Source: SG8-30 sp963695155 (GTDB lineage Bacteria > Pseudomonadota > Gammaproteobacteria > Steroidobacterales > Steroidobacteraceae). Taken from it: a stretch of 64,000 nt of DNA. Under the pieces are notes generated by a model. It did no database searches and was not told where the DNA came from. It saw nothing but the letters and a program-made list of their open reading frames with translations. Made by a program: the position numbers and the translations under genes. Shown here in pieces: positions 1 to 8,649 of the stretch (within the stretch, counting starts at the first letter, position 1; every line of letters starts with the position of its first letter). Where the stretch lies: positions 496,001-560,000 of the forward strand of contig CAVOGD010000006.1 in NCBI GenBank assembly GCA_963695155.1, written 5' to 3'.

Positions 1-582
1 CGCCGCACGCCAAGCGCGCCCGCTGGGACTGGCTGTGGGTCGTGGATCCGCTGGACGGCACGCGCGAGTTCGTGCAGCGCAACGGCGAGTTCACCGTCAA
101 CGTGGCGCTGGTGCACGGCAACCGGCCGGTACTCGGCGTCGTGCATGCCCCGGTGCTGCAACAGGACTACTACGCCTGCGAAGGCTACGGCGCTTTCCGC
201 AGTACCGCCGACGAGGCCGGCCGGCCGCTGAAGGTGACGCTGCCTGCCGCGCAGCCCGTGCGCGTCGTCGGCAGCCGGTCGCATCGAGGCTCCTCGCTGG
301 ATGCGTTCCTGGGCGCGGCTGGGTCCGCACGAGCTGGTGGCGGTCGGCAGCTCACTGAAGTTCTGCCTGCTCGCCGAGGGCGGCGCCGACGTCTACCCCA
401 GGCTCGGCCCGACCAGCGAGTGGGACACGGCCGCCGGGCAGTGCGTCCTCGAGCAGGCCGGCGGCCAGGTCGTGGACCTCGCCGGGCAGCCGCTGCGGTA
501 CAACGCGCGCGCCACGCTGCTGAACCCGCATTTCATCGCCTTTGCGGACCCGCGGATCGACTGGCGGGCGCTGGCCGCATGA
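1..582 (+). pseudogene. cysQ: 3'(2'),5'-bisphosphate nucleotidase CysQ, 5'-truncated by window edge and frameshifted
   Basis: CysQ removes a phosphate from 3'-phosphoadenosine 5'-phosphate, recycling the by-product of sulfate assimilation. The window opens inside the gene. The metal-binding motif DPLDGTREF is near base 48, and the C-terminal part has GSSLKFCLLAEG and WDTAAGQ, typical of the inositol-monophosphatase superfamily. The reading frame changes near 311-316: up to DAFLG it is read in one frame, and from RLGPHELVAVGSSLK in the next. One extra base in the run ctgggcgcggctggg explains this. Both halves are well conserved, so the break is recent or a sequencing error. The stop overlaps the next gene's start (ATGA). 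Confidence 0.85.
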
Positions 583-893
583 GCTGGACGGTCTTTGGCG
601 GGATCACCGCATTGATCCTGGCCGCGTGGGGCTTTCACGCCAGCCTGGCCGCGCGTGAAACGGCGAACCGGTTTGCGATCGACACCTGCAAGCGGGCCGA
701 GGTGCAGCTGCTGGACGGCACCGTGTCATTGCTGCGGATGGGGCTGGCGCGCGCGGCGGACGGGGGCTGGACGCTGCGCCGCACCTATGTCTTCGACTAT
801 TCCGAGGACGGCTGCAGCCGGCTCCGCGGCTTCGTGGTGCTGAGCGGACTGCAGCTCGAAAGCGTGGGGCTCGCGCTCAGGGCCGGCACGTGA
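579..893 (+). CDS. DUF3301 domain-containing membrane-anchored protein
   Basis: A 104-residue protein of the DUF3301 family, whose function is unknown. It has one N-terminal membrane segment (about residues 4-24, FGGITALILAAWGFHA), followed by a soluble part with CKRAEVQLLDGTVSL and the YVFDYSEDG stretch typical of the family. It overlaps the cysQ stop by 4 bases and its own stop overlaps the next start (GTGA), so it is translationally coupled on both sides. DUF3301 genes often lie near cysQ in gammaproteobacteria (general knowledge). Confidence 0.8.
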   Translation: MSWTVFGGITALILAAWGFHASLAARETANRFAIDTCKRAEVQLLDGTVSLLRMGLARAADGGWTLRRTYVFDYSEDGCSRLRGFVVLSGLQLESVGLALRAGT

Positions 894-1744
894 CCCAGGG
901 CCAGGTGGACCTGCACCTGCACTCGCAGGCCTCGGACGGACGGCTCGAGCCAGGCGAACTCGTGAGGCACGCGTACCGCTGCGGCGTGCGGCTCATGGCC
1001 CTGACCGACCACGACACTACCGCCGGGCTGGCGGCGGCCTCGGTCGCAGCGCAGGAGGTCGGCATGGCCTTCGTGCCGGGCATCGAGATCTCCGCCGACT
1101 GGAAGGGTCGCACCGTGCACGTGCTGGGCCTGGGCATCGACCCGCAGGCAGAGGGGCTGTGCGCGGGCGTACGACGGCTGGGCGCAGAGCGCGAACGCCG
1201 TGCCGGCGAGATCGCCCGGCGCCTGGATGCGGCGGGGGCGCCCGGCAGCGAGGCGCTGGCGCACATCCGCGCCTCGGCGCCGATGACGACCCGCACCCAC
1301 TTCGCCCGCCGCCTGGCGGAGCTGGGAGCCGCACACAGCCTCGCCGACGCTTTCGACCGTTACCTGGGCCGCGGCCGTCCGGCTGCAGTGCGCTCCGCCT
1401 GGCCCGCCATGGCCGAGGCCGTCGCCTGGGTGTGCGCCGCAGGCGGCATCGCCTCGCTGGCCCATCCCATGCGTTACACGCTGTCGGCCGGCGCGCGGCG
1501 CGAGCTGACCGGCGCCTTTCGCGACGCGGGCGGCCGCGCCATCGAGGTGGTCTGCGGCGGAGGTTCAGCGACCCACCTGCAGCACGCCACGCTGCTCGCG
1601 CAACGCTATTCGCTGCACGGATCCGTGGGCTCGGACTTCCACGACCCTGCGGTGCCGTGGAATCCTCCGGGGCGATTGGCTAAGCTGCCAGCGTCCGTCC
1701 GGCCCGTCTGGGCGGAAGCACCGTTCCCCGCCGGTTTCAGCTGA
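890..1744 (+). CDS. PHP-domain phosphoesterase, RNase AM/YciV type
   Basis: A 284-residue PHP-fold metal-dependent phosphoesterase. The metal-site motifs are visible: VDLHLHSQASDG near the N-terminus, ALTDHDTTAG around residues 38-47, LAHP near 193-196 and GSDFH near 248-252. Relatives such as E. coli YciV act as 3',5'-nucleoside bisphosphate phosphatase / 5'-3' exonuclease trimming rRNA 5' ends; the assignment to that subfamily is from family resemblance. It starts with GTG overlapping the previous stop. An adjacent yciO is common elsewhere but is not seen here. A phosphatase of nucleotide bisphosphates beside CysQ makes functional sense. Confidence 0.85.
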   Translation: MTQGQVDLHLHSQASDGRLEPGELVRHAYRCGVRLMALTDHDTTAGLAAASVAAQEVGMAFVPGIEISADWKGRTVHVLGLGIDPQAEGLCAGVRRLGAERERRAGEIARRLDAAGAPGSEALAHIRASAPMTTRTHFARRLAELGAAHSLADAFDRYLGRGRPAAVRSAWPAMAEAVAWVCAAGGIASLAHPMRYTLSAGARRELTGAFRDAGGRAIEVVCGGGSATHLQHATLLAQRYSLHGSVGSDFHDPAVPWNPPGRLAKLPASVRPVWAEAPFPAGFS

Positions 1745-1750
1745 GGCTAC

Positions 1751-1975
1751 ATGGGCACAGACGAAGACAACGTCGACACCAAGCTGTTCGCGCAGATCCA
1801 GAAGCTGCGCGAGCTGCGCATCGAGCACCGCGATCTCGACGACGTGATCATCAGGCTGACCATGGACGTCTATGTCGACGAGTTGCAGCTGCGCAGGCTG
1901 AAGAAGCGGAAGCTCTCCCTGAAGGACCAGATCGCCAAGCTCGAGAGCGAGCTGATTCCGGACATGAACGCCTGA
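1751..1975 (+). CDS. YdcH-like DUF465 small helical protein
   Basis: A 74-residue, highly charged protein predicted to be almost entirely alpha-helical, with heptad-like spacing (KLRELRIEHRDLDDVI ... RLKKRKLSLKDQIAKLE). This matches the DUF465/YdcH family of short coiled-coil proteins, whose function is not established. It sits 6 bases after the PHP gene and ends one base before the mechanosensitive channel ATG, so it belongs to the same transcript. Confidence 0.8.
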   Translation: MGTDEDNVDTKLFAQIQKLRELRIEHRDLDDVIIRLTMDVYVDELQLRRLKKRKLSLKDQIAKLESELIPDMNA

Positions 1976-1976
1976 C

Positions 1977-3326
1977 ATGAACAGGCTCGCCGACCTGGTC
2001 GAGGAGCTGTTCACCGCCGCCAACCTCGCGCAGCTGACGGCGCTGGCGGTCGCCGTCCTGGCCGCCTGGCTCGTCCACGGCGTCACGCGGCGCTGGTACG
2101 TGGGCCGTTCCGAGGCCGGCATGCGACTCGGCGGACTGCTGCTGGAAGCGGTGGTCGTCGCGTCGCCGTACCTCGCGGCGCTGGTCGCCGTGACGATGGC
2201 GCGCACGGTGATCGCGGCGGCGGCCCTGGATACCGCCCTGCTGGCGCACGGCGTGCGCCTGGCCGTCGCGCTGATCATCATCCGGCTGGCCGTGTTCGCG
2301 CTGCGCCGCTCGGTGTCGCCGACGCCGCGCTTCAAGCACCTCGAGAACCGCGTCGCGCTGGGCATCTGGGCGGTGGTGGCCGCGCAGATGCTGGGCTGGT
2401 TCGACGCCGTCGTCGCCGCGCTCGATTCGGTCGGCCTGTCCACCGGCGCGGACCGCATCTCGGTCTGGTCGGTACTGGCCGCCCTGTTCACCGTGTCGCT
2501 GTGCGTCATTGCCGGCGTGTGGGCGGCCCGCTGGCTGGACCGCCGGATCGCGACCATCGAGGCGCTGGCGCCCTCCACGCGCGTCGGCGTGACCAAGACC
2601 GCCTACGCCTTCTTCATCGGCCTGGGCATCCTGCTGGGGCTGCGCGCCTCGGGCGTCGACCTCACCGCGCTGGCGGTCTTCTCCGGCGCCATCGGCCTCG
2701 GACTCGGGTTCGGCCTGCAGGCGATCGCGGCGAACTTCGTCAGCGGGTTCGTGCTGCTGGTGGACAAGTCCATCAAGCCGGGGGACGTGATCAGCTTCAC
2801 GGGCACCACCGGCACCAGCACCACGGGCTTCGGCTGGGTGGAGGCCCTGCGCGGCCGTTATATCGTGGTGCGGGACCGCGACGGTGTCGCCACGCTGGTG
2901 CCGAACCAGAGCGTGATCACGAACCCGGTCATCAACTGGAGCTACGGCCACCCCAAGGTGCGGCTGCGGCTGCCGGTGCGCATCAGCTACCGCGACGATG
3001 CCGAGTTGGCGCTGGCGCTGCTGCTGGAGGCCGCCAGCGAGCACCCGCGCATCCTGACCGAGCCGCCGCCCGTCTCGCGGCTCATGGAGTTCGCCGAGTA
3101 CGGCATGGAGGTCGAGCTGCGTTTCTGGATCGGCGACCCGGCCGAGGGCGTCAACAACGTACGCTCTGACATCAACCGCCGCATCTGGGCGCTGTTCCGC
3201 AAGCACGGCATCACCATCCCGCCGGCGCAGCGCGAAATCCGGATCCTCGAGGGCGGCGACTCCGCCTCCACCCTCGCGCCGCCGCAGCGCACGCCCATCG
3301 AGCCTAGCCGCGACGGCCAGGACTGA
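1977..3326 (+). CDS. MscS-family mechanosensitive ion channel
   Basis: A 449-residue inner-membrane channel that opens on membrane tension and protects against hypo-osmotic shock. Several hydrophobic helices occupy residues 1-240. The pore-lining helix is the Gly/Ala-rich GAIGLGLGFGLQAIAANFVSG (about residues 238-258), followed by the beta domain beginning DKSIKPGDVI and the TLVPNQSVITNPVINW segment typical of MscS. It is longer than E. coli MscS (286) because of extra N-terminal helices, as in the MscK/YnaI-like group. The ATG follows the YdcH-like stop by one base. Confidence 0.9.
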   Translation: MNRLADLVEELFTAANLAQLTALAVAVLAAWLVHGVTRRWYVGRSEAGMRLGGLLLEAVVVASPYLAALVAVTMARTVIAAAALDTALLAHGVRLAVALIIIRLAVFALRRSVSPTPRFKHLENRVALGIWAVVAAQMLGWFDAVVAALDSVGLSTGADRISVWSVLAALFTVSLCVIAGVWAARWLDRRIATIEALAPSTRVGVTKTAYAFFIGLGILLGLRASGVDLTALAVFSGAIGLGLGFGLQAIAANFVSGFVLLVDKSIKPGDVISFTGTTGTSTTGFGWVEALRGRYIVVRDRDGVATLVPNQSVITNPVINWSYGHPKVRLRLPVRISYRDDAELALALLLEAASEHPRILTEPPPVSRLMEFAEYGMEVELRFWIGDPAEGVNNVRSDINRRIWALFRKHGITIPPAQREIRILEGGDSASTLAPPQRTPIEPSRDGQD

Positions 3327-3331
3327 CGCGC

Positions 3332-3748
3332 ATGCCCGCCGGCGGCGACATCGTCATCCCGCCCGCGGAGTACGAGCTGGCCTGGGTGCGCTCGCCCGGC
3401 CCCGGCGGCCAGAACGTCAACAAGCTGGCCACCGCCTGCCAGCTGCGCTTCAGCGTCGCCGGGACGTCCTTGCTCGACGAAGAGGGCCGTGGCCGCCTGC
3501 GGAGCCTGGCCGGGCGGCGCCTCACGCTGCAGGACGAAATCGTCATCCAGGCGCGGCGCCACCGCACCCGTGAGGGCAACCTGCGCGACGCGCTGGAGCG
3601 CCTCGCGGAGCTGCTGGAAGCGGCGGCGGTCAGGCCGCGCGTGCGGCGCAAGACGCGACCCACGGCCGGCTCGCGGGAGCGGCGCCTCGAGGGCAAGAAG
3701 CGGCGCCAGACGACCAAGCGCCTGCGTGGCCGCCCCGCCGCCGACTGA
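3332..3748 (+). CDS. arfB: Alternative ribosome-rescue factor ArfB (YaeJ)
   Basis: A 138-residue peptidyl-tRNA hydrolase that rescues ribosomes stalled on non-stop mRNA. It has the GGQ catalytic motif at residues 25-27 (SPGPGGQNVNK) and a long basic C-terminal tail (RRKTRPTAGSRERRLEGKKR and beyond) that in ArfB enters the empty mRNA channel. It lacks the stop-codon recognition domains of RF1/RF2, consistent with its length. The gene starts 5 bases after mscS and is the last plus-strand gene of this run, converging with the RND gene that ends at 3755. Confidence 0.9.
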   Translation: MPAGGDIVIPPAEYELAWVRSPGPGGQNVNKLATACQLRFSVAGTSLLDEEGRGRLRSLAGRRLTLQDEIVIQARRHRTREGNLRDALERLAELLEAAAVRPRVRRKTRPTAGSRERRLEGKKRRQTTKRLRGRPAAD

Positions 3749-3754
3749 ACCGGC

Positions 3755-6151
3755 TCAGGCCTTCTTCTTCTGCTTGTAGCCCAGCGGCAGCAGCCAGGCG
3801 CCCAGCGCCGGCAGCAGCAGCATCGCACCCAGCATGTTCACCAGGAACATGAAGGTCAGCATCAGGCCGACATCGGCCTGGAACTTCAGCGGCGAGAACG
3901 TCCAGGTCGCGACGCCGATCGCCAGCGTCACGCCGGTGAAGAAGATCGCGGCACCGGTCACGCGCAGCGCGCCGAAATAGGCGTCGTGCACGGAATCGCC
4001 GCGCCTCAGGAACTCCTGCATGCGGCTGAACAGGTAGATGCCGTAGTCCACGCCGATGCCCGCGCCCAGCGCCACCATCGGCAGCGTATTGACCTTGAGG
4101 CCGATGCCGACGATCGCCATCACGGCGTACACCAGGACGGAGACCAGCGTGAGCGGCACGATCACCAGCGCCGTGCCGATCACCGACCTGAAATTGATCA
4201 GGCACATGATCGTCACCGCGGCGAACAGCCAGCCGAGGATGACGAACTCCTTGGCCATGACCTCCTCGTTCTGGGCCGCCATCACACCCACGTTGCCGGT
4301 GGCGAGCCGGAACTTGACGTCCTCGGTCGGGTGCTCGGTGCGATACTGCTTGACCGCCGCGATCACGCGCTCGATGGTCTCGGCGCGGTGGTCGGCCAGG
4401 AACAGCACCACCGGCATCACGCTGCAATCACGGTTGAGCAGCCCGGTGCTGGTCTCGACGTAGCCCTGCGCCTGCACCAGCTGCCGCTCGTCGCGCGGCA
4501 GGTTGCGCCACTTCAGGCTGCCCTCGCTCCAGCCCGCGCTGATGACCTTCGACACGCCGGCCAGGCTCAGCACGTCGCGTACGCCGTCGACGTTGGCCAT
4601 GTGCCATGCGAAGCGGTCGATCGCGTCGATGACGCGGTGGTCGATGCAGCCGTTCGCGGGGGTCTCGACGATGACGTTCAGGATGTCGGTGCCGATCGAG
4701 AACTTCGAGGTGATCAGCTCGCTGTCCAGGTTGTAGCGGGAATCCGGCCGCAGCTCCGGGACGCCCGACTGGGTGTCGCCGATCGGCGTCTCGGCGCCCT
4801 TGATGACCCCGAACACCCCCAGCAACGCCGCGATCACGATGATGACCGTGGCGGGACCGCGGTCCGCGACCCGCACCAGGCGGACCCACAGCTTCTTCAG
4901 CACCAGCTGCCGGTCGGCCACCCGCTTGCGGTAGCGGTCGGTGATCGGCACGTAGGACACCAGTATCGGCAGCAGCACCAGGTCGGTCAGGATGACCACG
5001 CCGATGCCCAGGCTGGCGGTGATCGCCATTTCCTGGATGACCTGCACAGGGATCAGCAGGATGGTGATGAACCCCACCAGGTTGGCCAGCAGCGCGACGA
5101 TCGCCGGCAGGAACAGCAGGCGGAAGGTGCGCCGCGCCGCCTCGTTACTGTCCGCGCCCGCCATGGCCGCATCGCTCACCGCACTGATCTTCTGCACGCC
5201 GTGGCTGGTGCCGATCGCGAAGATGATGAACGGCACGAGGATGCCCAGCGGGTCCACGCCGTAGCCCAGTATGACCAGCAGGCCCAGCATCCAGACCATG
5301 GCGATCAGCGACGAGACGACCGGCACCAGCGCGGTGCGGAAGGACTGGATGTACACCCACACGAACAGCAGCGTCAGCAGGACGGTGACCACCGCAAAGG
5401 TGATCACCGACATCGCGCCGTCGGCCACGTCGCCGACCACCTTGGCGAAGCCGATCATGTGCACGGACACCGGCACGTCCACGGCGATGGCCAGGTCCGC
5501 GTCCTGGATCCGCTGCCGCACCTTCTGCTCGAGCGCCCGCGAAATGGCGATGTAGTCGATCGGCTTGCCGGTCTCGGGATCCGCGTCCAGCAGCTGCGCG
5601 CTGACCATGGCCCCGGAGAAGTCGTTGGCCACCAGCCGGCCCACGATGCCCGCCTTCAGGATGTTCTCGCGCACGCGGCTCAGGCCGTGTTCGTCAGGGG
5701 TGAAGTCCGACGGAATGACGTCGCCCGCCTGGATGCCGCCCTCGATCACCTCGGTGTAGCGCGTGTTGGGCGTCCACAACGACTGCACGCGGGAGCGGTC
5801 CACGCCCTCGATGAAGAACACCTCGTCGGTGGCGATCTTGAGCGCCTCGAAGAACTCCGGCGTGAACATGTTGCCGTCGCGCGCCACGACGGCGATCAGC
5901 AGGCGGTTGGCGCCGCCGAAGTCGGTCTTGTGGTCCAGGTAGGTCTGGATGTACTCGTGATCCAGCGGCAGCTGCTTGTTGAAGTTGGTGTCCAGCGCGA
6001 GCCCGCGGATGGCCACCCAGCCGAACGCGATGGTCAGCAGCGCGAACAACCCGAGGATCAGCCGGCGATTGTCGAAGACGTAGGGTTCCAGCCTCTCCGC
6101 CAGCGTCGGCCGGCCATTCGAATCCGCTTGCTCGACATGCATGGCGCTCAC
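3755..6151 (-). CDS. RND/MMPL-family transporter
   Basis: A 798-residue inner-membrane protein of the MMPL/HpnN-like RND group. There is one N-terminal membrane helix (near residues 31-50), a large periplasmic loop (LDTNFNKQLPLDHEYIQ onward), a helix bundle around residues 235-420, a second periplasmic domain and a second bundle near the C-terminus, i.e. the duplicated RND plan at about 12 helices. It ends in the basic tail YKQKKKA. The start is GTG overlapping the upstream stop (GTGA); an ATG three codons in is also possible. Such proteins move lipids or hydrophobic compounds using proton motive force. It is the last gene of the DUF1302-DUF1329-YCF48-RND operon. The substrate cannot be told from sequence. 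Confidence 0.88.
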   Translation of the reverse strand: MSAMHVEQADSNGRPTLAERLEPYVFDNRRLILGLFALLTIAFGWVAIRGLALDTNFNKQLPLDHEYIQTYLDHKTDFGGANRLLIAVVARDGNMFTPEFFEALKIATDEVFFIEGVDRSRVQSLWTPNTRYTEVIEGGIQAGDVIPSDFTPDEHGLSRVRENILKAGIVGRLVANDFSGAMVSAQLLDADPETGKPIDYIAISRALEQKVRQRIQDADLAIAVDVPVSVHMIGFAKVVGDVADGAMSVITFAVVTVLLTLLFVWVYIQSFRTALVPVVSSLIAMVWMLGLLVILGYGVDPLGILVPFIIFAIGTSHGVQKISAVSDAAMAGADSNEAARRTFRLLFLPAIVALLANLVGFITILLIPVQVIQEMAITASLGIGVVILTDLVLLPILVSYVPITDRYRKRVADRQLVLKKLWVRLVRVADRGPATVIIVIAALLGVFGVIKGAETPIGDTQSGVPELRPDSRYNLDSELITSKFSIGTDILNVIVETPANGCIDHRVIDAIDRFAWHMANVDGVRDVLSLAGVSKVISAGWSEGSLKWRNLPRDERQLVQAQGYVETSTGLLNRDCSVMPVVLFLADHRAETIERVIAAVKQYRTEHPTEDVKFRLATGNVGVMAAQNEEVMAKEFVILGWLFAAVTIMCLINFRSVIGTALVIVPLTLVSVLVYAVMAIVGIGLKVNTLPMVALGAGIGVDYGIYLFSRMQEFLRRGDSVHDAYFGALRVTGAAIFFTGVTLAIGVATWTFSPLKFQADVGLMLTFMFLVNMLGAMLLLPALGAWLLPLGYKQKKKA

Positions 6152-7176
6152 CTCAACCCGGGAACGGCCAGGCGGCGTACGCCGGCCTCGCCTGCCACGA
6201 CGATCTGGCCGTCACCCACCCAGACCGGCGACGACAGCGCCTTGCGGTCGTCCTGCTGCGTGTAGGTGAAGGTCCTGCCGCCATCGGTGCTGACCAGCAG
6301 CACGCCGGTCAGCCCGGCGATGATGACGGTGCCCGGCGCCGGGCGGATCGCCGAGTTCAACAGCGCCACGGTGCCGGTCTCGATCTGCGTCCAGTTCATG
6401 CCGCCGTCTTCCGAGCGGAACAGGTTGCCGCGCAGCCCGAACGCCAGCAGCGCATCGCCGTCGAGCGGCAGGATTCCGTAGAAGGAGCCGTCGTAGGGAG
6501 ACGGCAGCTCGCGCCAGGAATGGCCCAGGTCGTCCGAGCGGAACAATCGCCCGGCCTCGGCGGCAAGGTACAGCCGCGAATCCGGGCCGCGCACGATGGA
6601 ATTGAGGTGGAACTCGAAGCCCATGTCCACTTCGGCGTTGTAATCGTCCGGGTCCAGCGCCGGCAACGGGCCGCCCAGCGGCGCCGGCTCGAAGGGCACC
6701 TCGACCCACTCCCGGCCGCCGTCCTCGCTCCTGTAGATGACGCCGTAGGCGCCCACGGCCAGCCCGTAACTCGCGTCCGCGAACCAGACGTCCAGCAGCG
6801 GCCGGTTCATTTCCGGCGCAAAATGGCTGCGCTGCCAGCTGTCGCCGCCGTCCTCCGTGCGCAGGATCACCTCATCGTGACCGACGGCCCAGCCGTGCCG
6901 CTCGTCCGCGAAGTACACGGCCGTCAGGTTGGCGCTGGCGGGCACCTGCACCTGGGTCCAGCTGCCGCCCGCGTCGGTCGAATACAGCACGTGGCCGCGC
7001 TCGCCAACCGCGACCAGCCGCGGCCCGGCCTCGGCCACGTCCAGCACGAGTGAGCTGGCGGCCAGCGGGGCGATAACGGAAGGCTGTGCGGCGGCATCCG
7101 CTTCGTGCTGGGCCGGCGCCACCGCCGGCACGAGCGCGGCCAGTGCAGCCGCTACTGCAAGGATACGGGAGTGCAT
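6148..7176 (-). CDS. YCF48/BNR-repeat secreted beta-propeller protein
   Basis: A 342-residue protein with an N-terminal signal peptide (MHSRILAVAAALAALVPAVAPAQ). Repeated blades of the form YSTDAGGSWTQVQVP, TEDGGDSWQRSHF, SEDGGREWVEVPF, SDDLGHSWRELPS and SEDGGMNWTQIE are Asp-box/BNR repeats, as in the photosystem II assembly factor YCF48/HCF136 family. In non-phototrophs the role is unknown. Genes of this type commonly precede an MMPL-type RND transporter, as here with a 4-base overlap, so a periplasmic accessory role to the transporter is a reasonable inference. Confidence 0.85.
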   Translation of the reverse strand: MHSRILAVAAALAALVPAVAPAQHEADAAAQPSVIAPLAASSLVLDVAEAGPRLVAVGERGHVLYSTDAGGSWTQVQVPASANLTAVYFADERHGWAVGHDEVILRTEDGGDSWQRSHFAPEMNRPLLDVWFADASYGLAVGAYGVIYRSEDGGREWVEVPFEPAPLGGPLPALDPDDYNAEVDMGFEFHLNSIVRGPDSRLYLAAEAGRLFRSDDLGHSWRELPSPYDGSFYGILPLDGDALLAFGLRGNLFRSEDGGMNWTQIETGTVALLNSAIRPAPGTVIIAGLTGVLLVSTDGGRTFTYTQQDDRKALSSPVWVGDGQIVVAGEAGVRRLAVPGLR

Positions 7177-7201
7177 GATCGTCCGCCTCCAGTACGCGGC
7201 G

Positions 7202-7230
7202 GGGCCGGCGGACTCCTCGCCCGCCGGCCC
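7202..7230 (-). other. Intergenic 10-bp hairpin inside the operon
   Basis: A perfect inverted repeat (GGGCCGGCGG at 7202-7211, CCGCCGGCCC at 7221-7230, 9-base loop) lies between the DUF1329 stop and the YCF48-like start. It has no U-tract, so it is more likely an mRNA stabiliser or partial attenuator than a true terminator. Confidence 0.4.
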
Positions 7231-7252
7231 GCGCTGTCTCAGTCGACCGACC

Positions 7253-8629
7253 TCAACGCGTGCCGCGGCGCGCGATGGCAGACGGCGTGTAGTCCGAAAC
7301 CGTGCGCTTCAGGTTGAAGTCGACAGTCATCGGCTCCTCGTTGTCGAAGCCGAGCGCCAGGTAGCGGCCCGACTGCAGGTCGTAGGTCATCTCCAGCGTG
7401 GACCAGAACGTCGGCAGTTCGTAGTAGCTGATGGAGTGAGCTTCCTGCACGCGCCACAGCTGGTCGCGGCCGTCGTAGCAATCCACGGCCATGATCTGCC
7501 AGGAATCCTCGTCCACGTAGAAGGTGCGGCGCTTGTAGATGTGGCGCTGGCCAGCCTTCAGCGTCGCGTCCACCACCCACACGCGGTGCAACTCGTAGCG
7601 GGCGTGCTCCTGGTTGATGTTCAGCGGGCGGATGATGTCGTCGTTCTTCAGCGAATTGGAGTGCAGCTTGTAGGAGTTGTAGGGGACGAGTATTTCCTTC
7701 TTGCCCACCAGCTTCCACTCGTAGCGTTCCGGACTGCCGTTGTAGATATCCAGCTGGTCCGAGGTGCGCAGGCCGTCGGAGGCACTGCCCGGATTGTCGA
7801 AGGCGACGTTCGGCGCGCGGCGCACCCGCCGCTGGCCGGGGTTGTACAGCCACGCACGGCGGTTTTCCTTGCTCTGGTCCAGCGTCTCGTGGACCAGCAG
7901 GATCTCGCCGGCGAGTCGCGCCGGCGCGGTGGTCGCCTGCAGGAAGTACAGGATCACGTTGTCGAGCTCGGCCTCCTTGGCGCCCGGCAGGCTGTATGCG
8001 CCGTAGAACTCATCGGCGAACTTGACCATCGTGTAGTCGCCGGTGCGGGTCACCGCCGCCTGGCCGATATTGCGGCCGGCCACGTCGGCGCGGTAGCGCA
8101 GGATGTGGTTCCAGATCACCTCGACGCCGGTCTTCGGGATCGGGAACGCGATGCCGATGATCGCGCCGGTCACGCCGTTGCCGCCGGCGGCCAGGTTGGC
8201 CGTCGTCGCATTGGCCTTGGTGGCGTCATAGATGCGTTGCGGGTACGCCGCGCTGCGGTGCGACGGGTACACGTTCATGAAGTACGAGGTCTTGTACGCG
8301 TTGAGCAGCGCCTTGTGGCCCTCGGTCAACTGCGCCGCATAACGGCCCATGTTGGACGAGTCGACCCGGTACAGCGGCTTGTCCGCCGCATAGGGATCCG
8401 GATGATGGCCGCCGGTCTTGAAGCCCGGGAAGCCGGCCTTGGCCGCCGAGGTGATGCCGCCGTCCCACGCCGGGATGGTGCCCGCCGCGTTGCCGGCCTT
8501 CTCCGCCCCCATCGGCGTCAGGTCCGCGCCGAGTCGCGCGGCTTCCTGTGCGCTGACCGCGGCCAGTGCCGCGCCGGCCATGCCGAACAGCGCCAGGGTG
8601 GCGACGCTCGCTACGATTTTCATTTTCAT
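7253..8629 (-). CDS. DUF1329 periplasmic protein
   Basis: A 458-residue protein of the DUF1329 family with a signal peptide (MKMKIVASVATLALFGMAGAALA). Typical family features are visible: LGADLTPMGAEKAGN near the mature N-terminus, YNPGQRRVRRAPNVAFDNP in the middle, and the VYKRRTFYVDEDSWQI-like block near residue 355. Crystal structures of family members show a LolB/LptA-like fold that could bind lipids (general knowledge); biological function is not established. It is paired with a DUF1302 gene 20 bases upstream, the usual arrangement. Confidence 0.88.
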   Translation of the reverse strand: MKMKIVASVATLALFGMAGAALAAVSAQEAARLGADLTPMGAEKAGNAAGTIPAWDGGITSAAKAGFPGFKTGGHHPDPYAADKPLYRVDSSNMGRYAAQLTEGHKALLNAYKTSYFMNVYPSHRSAAYPQRIYDATKANATTANLAAGGNGVTGAIIGIAFPIPKTGVEVIWNHILRYRADVAGRNIGQAAVTRTGDYTMVKFADEFYGAYSLPGAKEAELDNVILYFLQATTAPARLAGEILLVHETLDQSKENRRAWLYNPGQRRVRRAPNVAFDNPGSASDGLRTSDQLDIYNGSPERYEWKLVGKKEILVPYNSYKLHSNSLKNDDIIRPLNINQEHARYELHRVWVVDATLKAGQRHIYKRRTFYVDEDSWQIMAVDCYDGRDQLWRVQEAHSISYYELPTFWSTLEMTYDLQSGRYLALGFDNEEPMTVDFNLKRTVSDYTPSAIARRGTR

Positions 8630-8649
8630 GATCTGTTTTCTCCGGGCGT

